Shown in pieces: positions 48,852-58,487 of a stretch of 64,000 nucleotides of DNA (the first letter of the stretch is position 1; every line of letters begins with the position of its first letter). Both the position numbers and the translations under genes were made by a program. Location: NCBI RefSeq assembly GCF_003058325.1, contig NZ_CP028843.1, positions 2,700,001-2,764,000 on the forward strand. Reading direction: 5' to 3'. The DNA comes from Methylobacterium currus (GTDB lineage Bacteria > Pseudomonadota > Alphaproteobacteria > Rhizobiales > Beijerinckiaceae). A model generated the notes under the pieces. The model was not told the origin of the DNA. It saw only the letters and a program-made list of their open reading frames with translations, and did not search any database.

Positions 48852-51800
48852 TCACGCCACCTCGGCCACGCGCCCCTCCGCCACCGCCTCATGCCCGCCA
48901 TGCTGCTTCAGCGGCCGGTTGCCGCTGAGCCGCCGCAGCAGCACGTAGAAGACCGGGGTCAGGAAGAGCCCGAAGGCCGTCACCCCGATCATGCCGGAGA
49001 ACACCGCCACGCCCATGGCGCGGCGCATCTCCGAGCCGGCGCCGGTGGCGGTGACGAGGGGCAGCACCCCCATGATGAAGGCCATCGAGGTCATCAGGAT
49101 CGGGCGAAGCCGCAGGCGGCTCGCCTCGATCGCCGCCTCGACCGGCGTGCGGCCGGAGAATTCCAGCTCCCGGGCGAATTCGACGATCAGGATGGCGTTC
49201 TTCGCCGACAATCCGACCAGCACGATGAGGCCGATCTGCGTGAAGACGTTGTTGTCGCCCGCCGACAGCCAGACGCCGGTCATCGCCGCGAGCAGGCCCA
49301 TCGGCACGATCAGCAGAATCGCCAGAGGCAGGGCCAGGCTCTCGTACTGCGCCGCCAGCACCAGGAAGACGAGGAGGAGCGCCAGCGGAAACACCCACAC
49401 GCCCGAATTGCCGGCGATGAACTCCTGGTAGGTGAGGTCGGTCCACTCGAAGGCGAAGCCGCGCGGCAGGGTCTCGGCGGCGATGCGGGCGGCGGCCTCC
49501 TGCGCCTGGCCGGACGAGTAGCCGGGGGCCGCACCCGCATTGATGTCGGCGGAGAGGAAGCCGTTGTAGCGCATCGCCCGCTCGGGGCCGGCGGTCTGGC
49601 GCACGCGCAGGAGCGTCGAGAGCGGCACCATCTCGCCGGAGCCCGCCCGCACCTTCAGGAGGCCGACATCGTCGGAGCGGGCGCGGAACGGCGCGTCGGC
49701 CTGGACCCGGACCGAGTAGGTGCGCCCGAACCGGTTGAAGTCGTTGACGTACAGCGATCCGAGATAGATCTGCAGCGTGTCGAACACGTCGGTGACCGGG
49801 ATGCGGAGCTGGCGCGCCTTGGTCCGGTCGATGTCGGCGAAGAGCTGCGGCACGTTCATCTGGAAGCTGGAGAACAGGCCGGCGAGTTCCGGCGCCTGCG
49901 CCGCCTTGGCGAGGAAGGCTTTCGTGGCTTCGTTCAGCGCCTCGTAGCCGAGGCCGGCCCGGTCCTCGATCTGGAGCTTGAACCCGCCGATCGTGCCGAG
50001 GCCGTTGACCGGCGGCGGCGGGAACATGGCGATGAACGCCTCGGGGATGGCGGCGTACTTCTTGTTCAGCGACATCGCGATGGCGGCGCCGCTCAAGCCC
50101 GGCTCCTTTCGCTCCTCGAAGGGCTTGAGGGTCGAGAACACGATCCCCGAATTCGACGAGTTGGTGAAGCCGTTGATCGACAGCCCCGGGAAGGCGACCG
50201 CGCTCTCGACGCCCGGCTCCTTGAGGGCGATCTCGCTCATCTTGCGGATCACCTCCTCGGTCCGGTCGAGGGTCGCGCCGTCGGGCAGCTGCGCGAAGCC
50301 GACGAGGTACTGCTTGTCCTGGCCCGGCACGAAGCCGCCGGGGATCTGGCGGAACAGCATCGCGGTGACGCCGACGAGGACGAGGTAGACCAGAATCATC
50401 GCGCCCTTTCGCGAGATGACGCCGCCGACGCCGCGCCCGTAGCCGTCCGAGGCCCACCCGAAGGCGCGGTTGAAGCGGCGGAAGAACCAGCCGAGCAGGG
50501 TGTCGACGACCTTGGTCAGCCGGTCCTTCGGCGCGTGGTGGTCCTTCAGGAGCAGCGCCGAGAGGGCAGGGGACAGGGTCAGCGAGTTGATCGCCGAGAT
50601 GACGGTCGAGATCGCGATGGTCAGGGCGAACTGCTTGTAGAACTGCCCGGTCAGGCCGCTGATGAAGGCGAGCGGCACGAACACCGCCACCAGCACGAGG
50701 GCGATGGCGATGATGGGGCCCGAGACCTCGCGCATCGCCTGGTAGCTGGCGTCGCGCGGCGACAGGCCGGCCTCGATGTTGCGCTCGACATTCTCCACCA
50801 CGACGATCGCGTCGTCGACGACGATGCCGATGGCGAGCACGAGGCCGAACAGGCTGAGCGCGTTGATCGAGAAGCCGAAGGCGTGCATCACCGCGAAGGT
50901 GCCGACGATCGAGACCGGCACGGCGAGGAGCGGGATGATCGAGGCCCGCCAGGTCTGCAGGAAGAGGATCACCACCAGGACGACGAGGGCCACCGCCTCG
51001 AGCAGGGTGTGGATCACCGCCTCGATCGAGGCGCGCACGAACTGCGTCGGGTCGTAGACGATCTGGTAGTCGATCCCCTCCGGCATGGTCTTCTTGATCT
51101 CCGCCATGGTCCGGCGGACCTCGTCGGAGATCTGGATCGCGTTCGAGCCGGGCGATTGCGAGATCGGGATCGCCACCGCCGACTTGTTGTCGAGGAGCGA
51201 GCGCAACGCGTAGTCCGACGCCCCGAGCTCGATCCGGGCGATGTCGCGCAGGCGCGTGATCTCGCCGTTCTCGCCGGTCTTGACCACGATGTCGCCGAAC
51301 TGCTCTTCGCTGGTGAGGCGCCCCTCGGCATTGAGGGAGAGCTGGAGGTCGAGGCCGGGGATCGCCGGCGAGGCGCCGATGACGCCCGCTGCCGCCTCGA
51401 CGTTCTGAGCCTGGATCTCCCGCACCACGTCGCCGGCCGACAGGCCGTGCTCGGCGACTTTCTGCGGGTCGAGCCAGATCCGCATCGCGTAATCGCCCGA
51501 GCCGAAGAGCTGCACCTGGCCGACGCCGTCGAGGCGGGCGAGGCGGTCCTTGATGTTCAGCACCGCGTAGTTGCGCAGGTACGTCATGTCGTACCGGCCG
51601 TTCGGCGACACGAGATGGACCACCATCGTCAGGTCGGGCGAGGACTTCACCGTGACGATGCCGAGCTGGCGCACGATCGCCGGCAGCCGCGGCTCGGCCT
51701 GCGAGACCCTGTTCTGGACCAGCTGCTGCGCCTTGTCGGGATCGGTGCCGAGCCGGAACGTCACGGTCAGCGTCATGATGCCGTCCGTCGTCGCCTGGCT

Positions 51801-52043
51801 CGACATGTAGAGCATGCCCTCGACGCCGTTGATCTGCTCCTCGATCGGCGTCGCCACGGTCTCGGCGATGACCTTGGGGTTGGCGCCCGGGAAGGTCGCC
51901 CGCACCACCACGGAGGGCGGCACCACGTCCGGGTACTCGGAGATCGGCATCGCGAACAGCGACAGCAAACCGCCGATGAAGATGAGCACCGAGAGCACGC
52001 CCGCGAAGATCGGGCGGTCGATGAAGAACTTGGAGAGGTTCAT
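48852..52043 (-). CDS. RND multidrug efflux permease (AcrB/HAE1 family)
   Basis: A 1063-residue inner-membrane proton-driven pump. It starts MNLSKFFIDRPIFAGVLSVLIFIGG, typical of HAE1 exporters, and contains twelve membrane helices with two large periplasmic domains. The proton-relay region in helix 4 includes GIVVDDAIVVVENVER with paired Asp, and helix 10 the Lys in LVGLSAKNAILIVEFAREL. It exports drugs, dyes or solvents together with the adaptor at 52373 and an outer-membrane channel, which is not encoded here. The pump gene follows its adaptor after a spacer of about 330 bp containing a repeat element. Confidence 0.96.
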   Translation of the reverse strand: MNLSKFFIDRPIFAGVLSVLIFIGGLLSLFAMPISEYPDVVPPSVVVRATFPGANPKVIAETVATPIEEQINGVEGMLYMSSQATTDGIMTLTVTFRLGTDPDKAQQLVQNRVSQAEPRLPAIVRQLGIVTVKSSPDLTMVVHLVSPNGRYDMTYLRNYAVLNIKDRLARLDGVGQVQLFGSGDYAMRIWLDPQKVAEHGLSAGDVVREIQAQNVEAAAGVIGASPAIPGLDLQLSLNAEGRLTSEEQFGDIVVKTGENGEITRLRDIARIELGASDYALRSLLDNKSAVAIPISQSPGSNAIQISDEVRRTMAEIKKTMPEGIDYQIVYDPTQFVRASIEAVIHTLLEAVALVVLVVILFLQTWRASIIPLLAVPVSIVGTFAVMHAFGFSINALSLFGLVLAIGIVVDDAIVVVENVERNIEAGLSPRDASYQAMREVSGPIIAIALVLVAVFVPLAFISGLTGQFYKQFALTIAISTVISAINSLTLSPALSALLLKDHHAPKDRLTKVVDTLLGWFFRRFNRAFGWASDGYGRGVGGVISRKGAMILVYLVLVGVTAMLFRQIPGGFVPGQDKQYLVGFAQLPDGATLDRTEEVIRKMSEIALKEPGVESAVAFPGLSINGFTNSSNSGIVFSTLKPFEERKEPGLSGAAIAMSLNKKYAAIPEAFIAMFPPPPVNGLGTIGGFKLQIEDRAGLGYEALNEATKAFLAKAAQAPELAGLFSSFQMNVPQLFADIDRTKARQLRIPVTDVFDTLQIYLGSLYVNDFNRFGRTYSVRVQADAPFRARSDDVGLLKVRAGSGEMVPLSTLLRVRQTAGPERAMRYNGFLSADINAGAAPGYSSGQAQEAAARIAAETLPRGFAFEWTDLTYQEFIAGNSGVWVFPLALLLVFLVLAAQYESLALPLAILLIVPMGLLAAMTGVWLSAGDNNVFTQIGLIVLVGLSAKNAILIVEFARELEFSGRTPVEAAIEASRLRLRPILMTSMAFIMGVLPLVTATGAGSEMRRAMGVAVFSGMIGVTAFGLFLTPVFYVLLRRLSGNRPLKQHGGHEAVAEGRVAEVA

Positions 52044-52130
52044 GCCGCCCTCCCGAGGGCGTGAGGAGGCCGTGAGGAGGCCGTGGGCAGGGTCTGCCGC
52101 ACGCGAGTCGGATCGAGATGATCGCGGGAT

Positions 52131-52278
52131 CCCCTCTCCCGGGTGGGAGAGGGGTAGGGGTGAGGGTGTGCCGGTTCAGGATCGAGCGCTGATCGGGGTG
52201 CTGGAACCGGAACGATCCGAGCTATTCTCGGCGGCGTAGCACCCTCACCCCTGGCCCCTGTCCCACACGGGACAGGGG
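52131..52278. repeat. 148-bp dispersed palindromic element inside the efflux operon
   Basis: Left hairpin CCCCTCTCCC-GGGT-GGGAGAGGGG (52131-52154), then TAGGGGTGAGGGTG; right side CACCCTCACCCCT (from 52240), then hairpin CCCCTGTCCC-ACAC-GGGACAGGGG (52255-52278). Same architecture and length as 10114-10261. It lies in the otherwise empty spacer between adaptor and pump genes (52044-52372) and may affect pump expression. Confidence 0.8.
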
Positions 52279-52372
52279 AACGGTGATCCACTATCGAACG
52301 CCTGCGTCGATCGCAGGATCTGCTTGTGAAATTGTTAGATCTAGAGGACGCGAAGACGCTTCCGGCTGGCCC

Positions 52373-53623
52373 TCACCGTTGCGCCAGCTTCCCCGTCCCC
52401 GGTTCCTGCATCGGCCGCGCACCCATCGTCACGGGCGACGGGCTGACGAGGCTGCCCGGCCGCACCCGCTGCAAGCCGTTGACGACGATCCTCTCGCCCC
52501 CCGACAGCCCGGCGGTGACGACCCGCAGGCCCTCGACCGCCCGGCCGAGGGTCACGGCCCGGAACTCGGCCCGGTTGTCGGCCCCGACCACCAGCACGAA
52601 GCGCTTGTCCTGGTCGGTGCCGACCGCCCGCTCGTCGACGAGGAGCAGTCGCTCCGGCGCCGCCTGGCCGAGGCGCATGCGGGCGAACTGGCCCGGAATC
52701 AGGTGCCCGTCGCCATTGGCGAAGGTGGCGCGCACCCGCACGGTGCCACTGCGGGCATCGACCTTGTTGTCGATGAACTGGAGGTGCCCCTTGGCTCGTT
52801 CGCCGTCGGCGGTCGCCATCTCGACCGGGATGCGGTCGAGCTTGCCGCGCCGGCCCGACGGGTCGGCGATGGCGCCGAGCGCCTTCAGGACCACCGTCTC
52901 GTCGGCGTCGAAGCTCGCGTAGATCGGGTCGACCGAGACCAGGGTGGTGAGCACCGCGGCGCCCGCTCCCGTCGCCACGAGGTTGCCCGGGGTGATCTCC
53001 CGGCGTCCGACCCGGCCGCTCACCGCGGCCCGTACCTGCGTGTAGTCGAGGTTGAGCCGGGCGGAGGCCAGCGTCGCCTTCGCGGCGTCGAGATTGGCCT
53101 TCGCCTCCTTGAAGGCGTTCGCCCGCACGTCGAGGTCGCGGGCGGTGACGATGCGCTGGTCCGACAGGCGCTGCCCGCGCTCGTAGTCGCTCGCCGTCAG
53201 CGCCAGCCGCGCCTCGGCGCCCGCCACCTGCGCCTCCAGGCGCTGCACCTCCGCCGCGTAGGGCGCGGGGTCGATGGTCACCAGGAGGTCGCCGGCGCGG
53301 ACGAGGTCGCCCTCCGAAAAGTGCGTCGCCTGGACCGCGCCGCCGACCCGGGCCCTCACGTCGATGCGCTCGACCGCCTCGAGGCGGCCCGAGAACTCGT
53401 CGAACAGCACCACGTCGCGGGGCTCGACCGCGGCGACCGGGACCGGGACGGCCTGCTCGACCGGCGGGGTCGCGGCGACCGCCTGATTTCCGGTGAGACG
53501 GGATAGGGGAGCGAAGTGATAGGATGCCCCTGCGAGAAGCGCGAGGGCGAGGCCGGCCGCGACGAGGCGCGGGGTGCGGGAGGGAACGACAGCAGGCTCG
53601 GGATTCACGACCGGCTCCGACAT
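52373..53623 (-). CDS. RND efflux periplasmic adaptor (AcrA family)
   Basis: A 416-residue membrane-fusion protein. An N-terminal helix (about residues 17-37) anchors or exports it. It then has a barrel-sandwich (lipoyl) half (VEPRDVVLFDEFSGRLEAVERIDVRARVGGAVQATHFSEGDLV), a coiled-coil hairpin, the second lipoyl half (LDYTQVRAAVSGRVGRREITPGNLV) and a C-terminal beta-barrel and membrane-proximal domain. It bridges the RND pump and an outer-membrane channel. Its ATG sits one base from a TGTAA-N6-TTACA palindrome, the presumed repressor site. Confidence 0.94.
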   Translation of the reverse strand: MSEPVVNPEPAVVPSRTPRLVAAGLALALLAGASYHFAPLSRLTGNQAVAATPPVEQAVPVPVAAVEPRDVVLFDEFSGRLEAVERIDVRARVGGAVQATHFSEGDLVRAGDLLVTIDPAPYAAEVQRLEAQVAGAEARLALTASDYERGQRLSDQRIVTARDLDVRANAFKEAKANLDAAKATLASARLNLDYTQVRAAVSGRVGRREITPGNLVATGAGAAVLTTLVSVDPIYASFDADETVVLKALGAIADPSGRRGKLDRIPVEMATADGERAKGHLQFIDNKVDARSGTVRVRATFANGDGHLIPGQFARMRLGQAAPERLLLVDERAVGTDQDKRFVLVVGADNRAEFRAVTLGRAVEGLRVVTAGLSGGERIVVNGLQRVRPGSLVSPSPVTMGARPMQEPGTGKLAQR

Positions 53624-53624
53624 C

Positions 53625-53640
53625 TGTAAGGTGCGTTACA
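53625..53640. promoter_or_regulatory. Operator candidate TGTAA-GGTGCG-TTACA between efflux adaptor and TetR gene
   Basis: A perfect 5-6-5 inverted repeat immediately before the adaptor start codon (minus strand) and 72 bp before the TetR gene. The spacing and arms resemble known AcrR/TtgR-type operators, so it is the likely site of repression of the pump; the binding protein is inferred from position. Confidence 0.6.
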
Positions 53641-53711
53641 CATGTCGGCATGGACGCCGGCCGTCAAGAGACTTATCTACCACTCGATACAAAAGTTGGA
53701 GCCAGCGGACA

Positions 53712-54326
53712 ATGGTGATGGGGCGGCCCCGGTCCTTCTGCACGGACAAGGCCCTCGACGAGGCGATGGAGGTTTTTTGGCGCCACGGCTACGACGGGGC
53801 GACCCTCGCGATGCTGACGAAGGCGATGGGCATCAAGCCGCCGAGCCTCTACGCCGCCTTCGGAAGCAAGGAGGGCCTGCTGAAGGCCGCCCTCGACCGC
53901 TATGCCGAGCGGCGCTCCGAGCACATGCGCTACGTGCTGGCCGGCGCCACCGCCCGCGACGTGGCCGAGCGCTTCCTGTGGAGCATCGCCGAGAGCCACA
54001 CCGATCCGGCCAACCCGCCCGGCTGCCTGCTGGTGCAGGGAGGGCTCGCCTGCGGCGCCGGCTCCGAGAACATTCCGTTCGAGCTCGCCGCCCGCCGCGC
54101 CCAGACAGAGACCGAATTGCGCGACCGCTTCGTGCGGGCGAAGGGGGAGGGGGATCTGCCGGAGGACGGCAACCCGGCAGCGCTCGCCCGCTTCCTGTCG
54201 ACGGTCGCCTCGGGGATGGGGGTGCTGGCCTCCTCGGGGGCCGACCGGGAGGCCCTGCGGGAGGTGGCGCTCGTGTCGCTCGGCGCCTTCCCGCCGAGCG
54301 GTGCAGCGAAGGACGGGCGGGGCTGA
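53712..54326 (+). CDS. TetR/AcrR family transcriptional regulator
   Basis: A 204-residue TetR-type repressor. The N-terminal helix-turn-helix is canonical (GRPRSFCTDKALDEAMEVFWRHGYDGATLAMLTKAMGIKPPSLYAAFGSKEGLLKAALDRY). The C-terminal half is the ligand-sensing domain with NPPGCLLVQGGLACG, common in the AcrR/YcdC-like subgroup. Divergent orientation to the RND adaptor and the palindrome between them point to local control of the pump. ATG 53712 or 53718 are equivalent starts (M-V-M-G-R-P). Confidence 0.92.
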   Translation: MVMGRPRSFCTDKALDEAMEVFWRHGYDGATLAMLTKAMGIKPPSLYAAFGSKEGLLKAALDRYAERRSEHMRYVLAGATARDVAERFLWSIAESHTDPANPPGCLLVQGGLACGAGSENIPFELAARRAQTETELRDRFVRAKGEGDLPEDGNPAALARFLSTVASGMGVLASSGADREALREVALVSLGAFPPSGAAKDGRG

Positions 54327-54742
54327 CGAAGAGGGATGCCCGCCTGGCCTCCTCGTCCGTCGGCGCGAGGCACTGTCGCATGCTGCCCGCCGACCGAAGC
54401 AGGCTTGCTTCGGCAGGCCGATGCGTCGCCCGCTCGAGTCTGGTTTGTCTCAGACTTTTGTCGCAGAACCGGCCATCACTGTCGCGAGAACTGCTCAGGG
54501 AGGCAGGACGGCTTCGGATCGATCGACAGTGATCCCGTTCGCGAACTAACCGTAACATCATAATTCAGGGTGATTTCTTCATGTAGCGTTCGTCGATCGA
54601 CGCAGCGGTCGACCGTTAGATCTTTTACCGAAAATTATAGGAATTCTGGCTCCGTGTGATCCGGGGCATCGGCTCCTCATTCTCATAGGGCCCTTAACGA
54701 GGCTCTCAACGGCAAGCAGCGCATCGCGAGCTGGATCACCGC
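54327..54742. other. Intergenic region before the chemoreceptor gene
   Basis: About 415 bp with no supported gene. The stretch 54540-54660 is clearly AT-richer (TTAGATCTTTTACCG, AAATTATAGGAATTC), suitable for a promoter, but I cannot assign a sigma factor with confidence. Confidence 0.5.
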
Positions 54743-56899
54743 ATGATCTCCCTGTCCAAGCTGGCCGTCAGGCTGCCCTCGACCATCATCGGGCTCGCGC
54801 TCGTCAGCGCGGCGGTGATGGGTGGCCTGAGCTGGTCTTCGGCCAAGAGCAGCCTGGTCGCGGCCGTCCAGGACAGGCTCGAACTCGCCGCGACGGCGAC
54901 CGGCCACGGCATCGCTCTCGTCGCCGACCAGGCCAGGGCCGACTTCGTCGCCGCCGCCGGTCACCCGCAGGTCGCCTCGAACTTCACCGACCTGATCGAG
55001 ACCCTCGATCCGGGCAAGCCCGATTACGCCGGGATCCTGGCAGCCTTCCGGGCCCCGCCGAATCCCGAGGCGCGGCTCGCCTTCGACGGCGCCACCACCA
55101 ACACGATGTATGGCCGCCGGCACGTCAAGGTGCAGGAGGTGGCCCGCAAGCTCCTGAGCCAGCCGGGCTACGCCGACCTCCTGTTCCTCGATCCGAACGG
55201 GCGCATCGTCTACACGGCGACCAAGGGCGACGACTTCGCCGCCTCGGTCGGCGATCCGGCCCTGCGCGGGACCGGCCTCGCCCGGTTGTTCGCGCAGATG
55301 AAGGAGGCCGGGCCCGATGCGGTCTCCTTCGCGGATTTCTCCGCCTATCCGGTCGGCGGCGCCCCGGCGGCCTTCATCGGCAAGGCGATGAACCGGCGCG
55401 CCAACGTCGCCATGGGCACCGCGCAGGCGGTGGAGCGCGCCGGCTACATCGTGATGCGGATCACGCCCGCCCTGTTCGACGCGACCCTGGCGCAGCGCGC
55501 CGGCCTCGGCGAGACCGGCCAGACCCTGGTGGTCGGCGCCGACGGCCGCCTGCGCGGCACGCCGCCCCTCTCGACGGGCGTCACGGCCGGTGCCGCCGCG
55601 AGCGATCTCGGCATCACCCCGGACCGGCTCGCCGCGCAAGCGCCGTTCTCCTACGAGGCCCCTGCCGGACGCCGCATGGCGGTGAGCGCTGCCGTTCCGG
55701 TGTTCGGCGCCCGCTGGACCATGCTGGCCGAGCAGTCGGAGGCCGAAGCGCTCCGGACCGTGGACGCCCTGTCCCGCATCCTGGTGCTGATCGGCCTCGC
55801 CGTGCTGGTCGGCACCGCCCTGCTCGGGCTCCTGATGTCGCGGGCGATCGTCCGTCCCCTCGGCGCGCTCACCGCGGCGCTGACGGCTCTGGCCGCCCGC
55901 CGGACCCTCGACGAGGTGCCCGGCCACCGGCGCCGCGACGAGATCGGCGACATCGCCCGGGCCGTCGTGATGATCCGCGACCTGTCCCTCGAGGAGGCGG
56001 CCCGGCAGCTCCAGACCACCGAGGCGGCGCGCCTGCGCGAGGAGCAGGCCCGGCGCGGCCTGCTGCGCGACCTCGCCGACCGGTTCGAGGTCTCGGTCGG
56101 CGGCATCGTGGCGGCGGTCTCGGGGACGGCCGAGGGGCTGACCGGGGCCTCCGGCGCCGTGACGCATGCGGTCGAGGGGACCACGTCCCGCTCGGTCGGC
56201 GTCGCGGCCACCGCGCGGCAGACCAGCGGCAATATCGGCGCCGTCGCGGCGGCGGCCGAGGAACTCGGCGCGACCGTCGCGGAGATCGGCCGCCAGGTCG
56301 TGCAGGCCGCCACCATGTCGGCGGAGGCGGTGGCGCAGGCGCGCGACGCCGGCGGCACGATGGCGGATCTCTCCGCCGCCGCAGCCCGCATCGGCGATGT
56401 CGTCGGCCTCGTCTCGCAGATCGCCGGCCAGACCAACCTGCTCGCCCTCAACGCCACCATCGAGGCGGCGCGGGCGGGGGCGGCCGGTCGCGGCTTCGCG
56501 GTGGTGGCGGCGGAGGTGAAGGAGCTGGCCGGCCAGACCGCCAAGGCGACCGAGGAGATCGGCCGCCACGTCGCGGCGATCCAGTCCACCAGCCAGGGGG
56601 CGGGGGCGGCGATCGCCGGCGTCACCGCGCAGATCGAGGCGATGAGCCAGGTCGCGACCGGCATCGCCTCGGCGATCGAGGAGCAGGGCGCGATGACCCA
56701 GGAGATCGTGCGCCAGATGGCCGAGGCGACGGACGGCACCGCCGCGATGACCCGCGACATCGGCGAGGTCGCCGACGCGGCCGGCACCGCGGGCCGCGCG
56801 GCCTCCGAGGTGGCGCAGGCCTCCGACGCCCTGTCGGTCCAGTGTGCCCACCTGCGCCAGGAGGTCGACGGTTTCCTGAGCAGCGTCCGCGCCGCCTGA
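54743..56899 (+). CDS. Methyl-accepting chemotaxis protein
   Basis: A 718-residue transmembrane chemoreceptor. Helix 1 (about residues 7-30), a long periplasmic Cache-type ligand domain (about 35-335), helix 2 (about 340-365, [21 protein letters not shown]), a HAMP region ([21 protein letters not shown]), then the cytoplasmic signalling coiled coil whose tip carries [50 protein letters not shown]. It signals to CheA/CheW. There is no C-terminal CheR pentapeptide. No che genes are adjacent, so it is an orphan receptor in this window. Confidence 0.95.
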   Translation: MISLSKLAVRLPSTIIGLALVSAAVMGGLSWSSAKSSLVAAVQDRLELAATATGHGIALVADQARADFVAAAGHPQVASNFTDLIETLDPGKPDYAGILAAFRAPPNPEARLAFDGATTNTMYGRRHVKVQEVARKLLSQPGYADLLFLDPNGRIVYTATKGDDFAASVGDPALRGTGLARLFAQMKEAGPDAVSFADFSAYPVGGAPAAFIGKAMNRRANVAMGTAQAVERAGYIVMRITPALFDATLAQRAGLGETGQTLVVGADGRLRGTPPLSTGVTAGAAASDLGITPDRLAAQAPFSYEAPAGRRMAVSAAVPVFGARWTMLAEQSEAEALRTVDALSRILVLIGLAVLVGTALLGLLMSRAIVRPLGALTAALTALAARRTLDEVPGHRRRDEIGDIARAVVMIRDLSLEEAARQLQTTEAARLREEQARRGLLRDLADRFEVSVGGIVAAVSGTAEGLTGASGAVTHAVEGTTSRSVGVAATARQTSGNIGAVAAAAEELGATVAEIGRQVVQAATMSAEAVAQARDAGGTMADLSAAAARIGDVVGLVSQIAGQTNLLALNATIEAARAGAAGRGFAVVAAEVKELAGQTAKATEEIGRHVAAIQSTSQGAGAAIAGVTAQIEAMSQVATGIASAIEEQGAMTQEIVRQMAEATDGTAAMTRDIGEVADAAGTAGRAASEVAQASDALSVQCAHLRQEVDGFLSSVRAA

Positions 56900-57551
56900 C
56901 GGACGGGCCCGGCCGGTGCCGCCGGCGGTCATGCGAGGACGGCCGCCCTCGCACCGTCACCGGCCGAGAGGCCGGGTGACGCACCGGCGATCTGCGCGCG
57001 CACCATCCGGGTCTCGGGCGCGGTGTCGTCGCAGATGGAGTGGGCGTGCGGTGCACCCGCACGGTGTTCGACGGCAGGTGAGGTCGCGCGTCCCGGCGGT
57101 CAGGATCGGCCGTGCCTGCCGCCGTGAGACGGCCGACTGCATCGGGTCGTTCAGGTCGGGGCCGTCGACTTGCGCGGAATTGCACGGAGCCGTTCCGCGT
57201 TGCGTCCTGTTCCTGTCTCGTGTCTGCCGCCGAATCGGTGACCACCTCGTCGGACGATGCTTGGACCCGGCTGAATGCTCCAGCCGAGGGCCGACGGCGC
57301 CCCGATGATCGTCGCCGGCTGCGGGCAGCCCCGCCCGGCACCGCGACGCTCCTCACCGGCACCCGCAGCGGCGGAGTCTCCTGCACCGCCACGGACGTGA
57401 GATGGCGAGGCCCACGGAAGCGCCGCCCATCCGACGTCCGCCCGATCCGACGAAGGCCAGGCGCGGGACCCCGTCTCCCATGCGGGGGGAAGACGCGCTC
57501 TCCCTTGCGCGAACGGATCAGGCGGAAACCCCGTGAGCCGCCGTTCGGCGC
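56900..57551. other. Intergenic region, chemoreceptor to export operon
   Basis: About 650 bp between convergent genes. Open frames on either strand are Arg/Pro/Thr-rich without motifs and are probably non-coding. The part at 57470-57500 (GTCTCCCATGCGGGGGGAAGACGC) weakly resembles the CTCTCCC...GGGAGAG repeats but does not form a perfect hairpin. Nothing else is recognised. Confidence 0.5.
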
Positions 57552-58487
57552 TCAGGGGCGCCCGCGCGGGATCGACGCGCGGCTGCGCCCTCCGGTCTCC
57601 GTCTCGTCGGGCGGCAGCGCGTTGGCCTGGGGTGTCGAGGCGGCCGGCATCGCGAAGCTGACCCGGCAGCGCTGGCCGGCCGGGAGGGCATTGTTCGGGT
57701 TGCGCAGTTCGAGACGCACGCCGAAGGTGCCGCTCGCCGCGTCGAAGACCCGGTCGACCACCGTGACCTCGGCCTGGTAGGTGCCGCCGATCGGCTTGTC
57801 GAGCGCCACGGTGCCGACCGAGCCCGGCTGGATCTCGCCCCAGCCCGTCACCGGCACGTAGGCCTCGACGTAGAGCGGATCGAGCTGCACCAGCGTATAG
57901 ATGGCGCTGTCCTGGCGCACGAACTCGCCGCTCGCCATCAGCCGCTCGGTGACGAGCCCGCTGATCGGGCTGCGGATGATGCGAAGCTCGAGCTGTGCCC
58001 GGGCGCGGGCGAGCTCGAGCCCGGCGAGGTCGTTCTTCAGGATCTCGGTCTTGAGGTCGCGCTTGCCGATCTCGTAATCGGCCTCGACCTGATCGATCTT
58101 TTCCTGGGTGACGATGCCCTTCGACAGCTGGTTCTGCCGGTCGAGCCGGCGCTTGTAGAGCTCCACGCGGGCGCGCTGGGCCTCGATCGGCTCCCGGCTC
58201 GACGCCTGCGCCTGGGCGAGGGCGACGTTGGCCTCCTCCACGCTCGTGTCGAGGCGCGCGATGACGTCGCCGGCCTTGACCGCGTCGCCCCGGTTGAAGG
58301 CGACCTCCTTGAGGATGCCGAGGGTGGCCGAGCCGATCTTCACCTTCTGGGCCGGCTCGATCACGCAATCGACGGTGCCCGGCTCGGCCCCGGCGGCCGT
58401 CGCGCCGGCGGCGAGGGCGGCGACAAGTGCGACGGGGAGCAGGCGGGCGGTCCGGGATACGGGTGGTGTCATCGGGCGGGTCTTCAT
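57552..58487 (-). CDS. HlyD/RND-type periplasmic adaptor of the SecA-like export operon
   Basis: A 311-residue periplasmic adaptor. Signal peptide at about residues 15-34 (LLPVALVAALAAGATAAGAEP). It is followed by a lipoyl half (VKIGSATLGILKEVAFNRGDAVKAGDVIARLDTSVEE), a coiled-coil hairpin (about 75-150), a second lipoyl half (LRIIRSPISGLVTERLMASGEFVRQ) and a beta-barrel (LYVEAYVPVTGWGEIQPGSVGTV). It is shorter than drug-pump adaptors and lacks the membrane-proximal domain. The ATG overlaps the stop of the SecA-like gene, making it the last gene of the operon. It may bridge to an outer-membrane channel that is not seen here. Confidence 0.88.
   Translation of the reverse strand: MKTRPMTPPVSRTARLLPVALVAALAAGATAAGAEPGTVDCVIEPAQKVKIGSATLGILKEVAFNRGDAVKAGDVIARLDTSVEEANVALAQAQASSREPIEAQRARVELYKRRLDRQNQLSKGIVTQEKIDQVEADYEIGKRDLKTEILKNDLAGLELARARAQLELRIIRSPISGLVTERLMASGEFVRQDSAIYTLVQLDPLYVEAYVPVTGWGEIQPGSVGTVALDKPIGGTYQAEVTVVDRVFDAASGTFGVRLELRNPNNALPAGQRCRVSFAMPAASTPQANALPPDETETGGRSRASIPRGRP

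Noticed and set aside
48795-52064. A 1089-residue open frame on the plus strand opposite the RND pump
   Set aside because: It is His/Arg/Asp/Gly-rich with no motif, as expected for the complement of a GC-rich codon-biased gene; the minus-strand pump is unmistakable.
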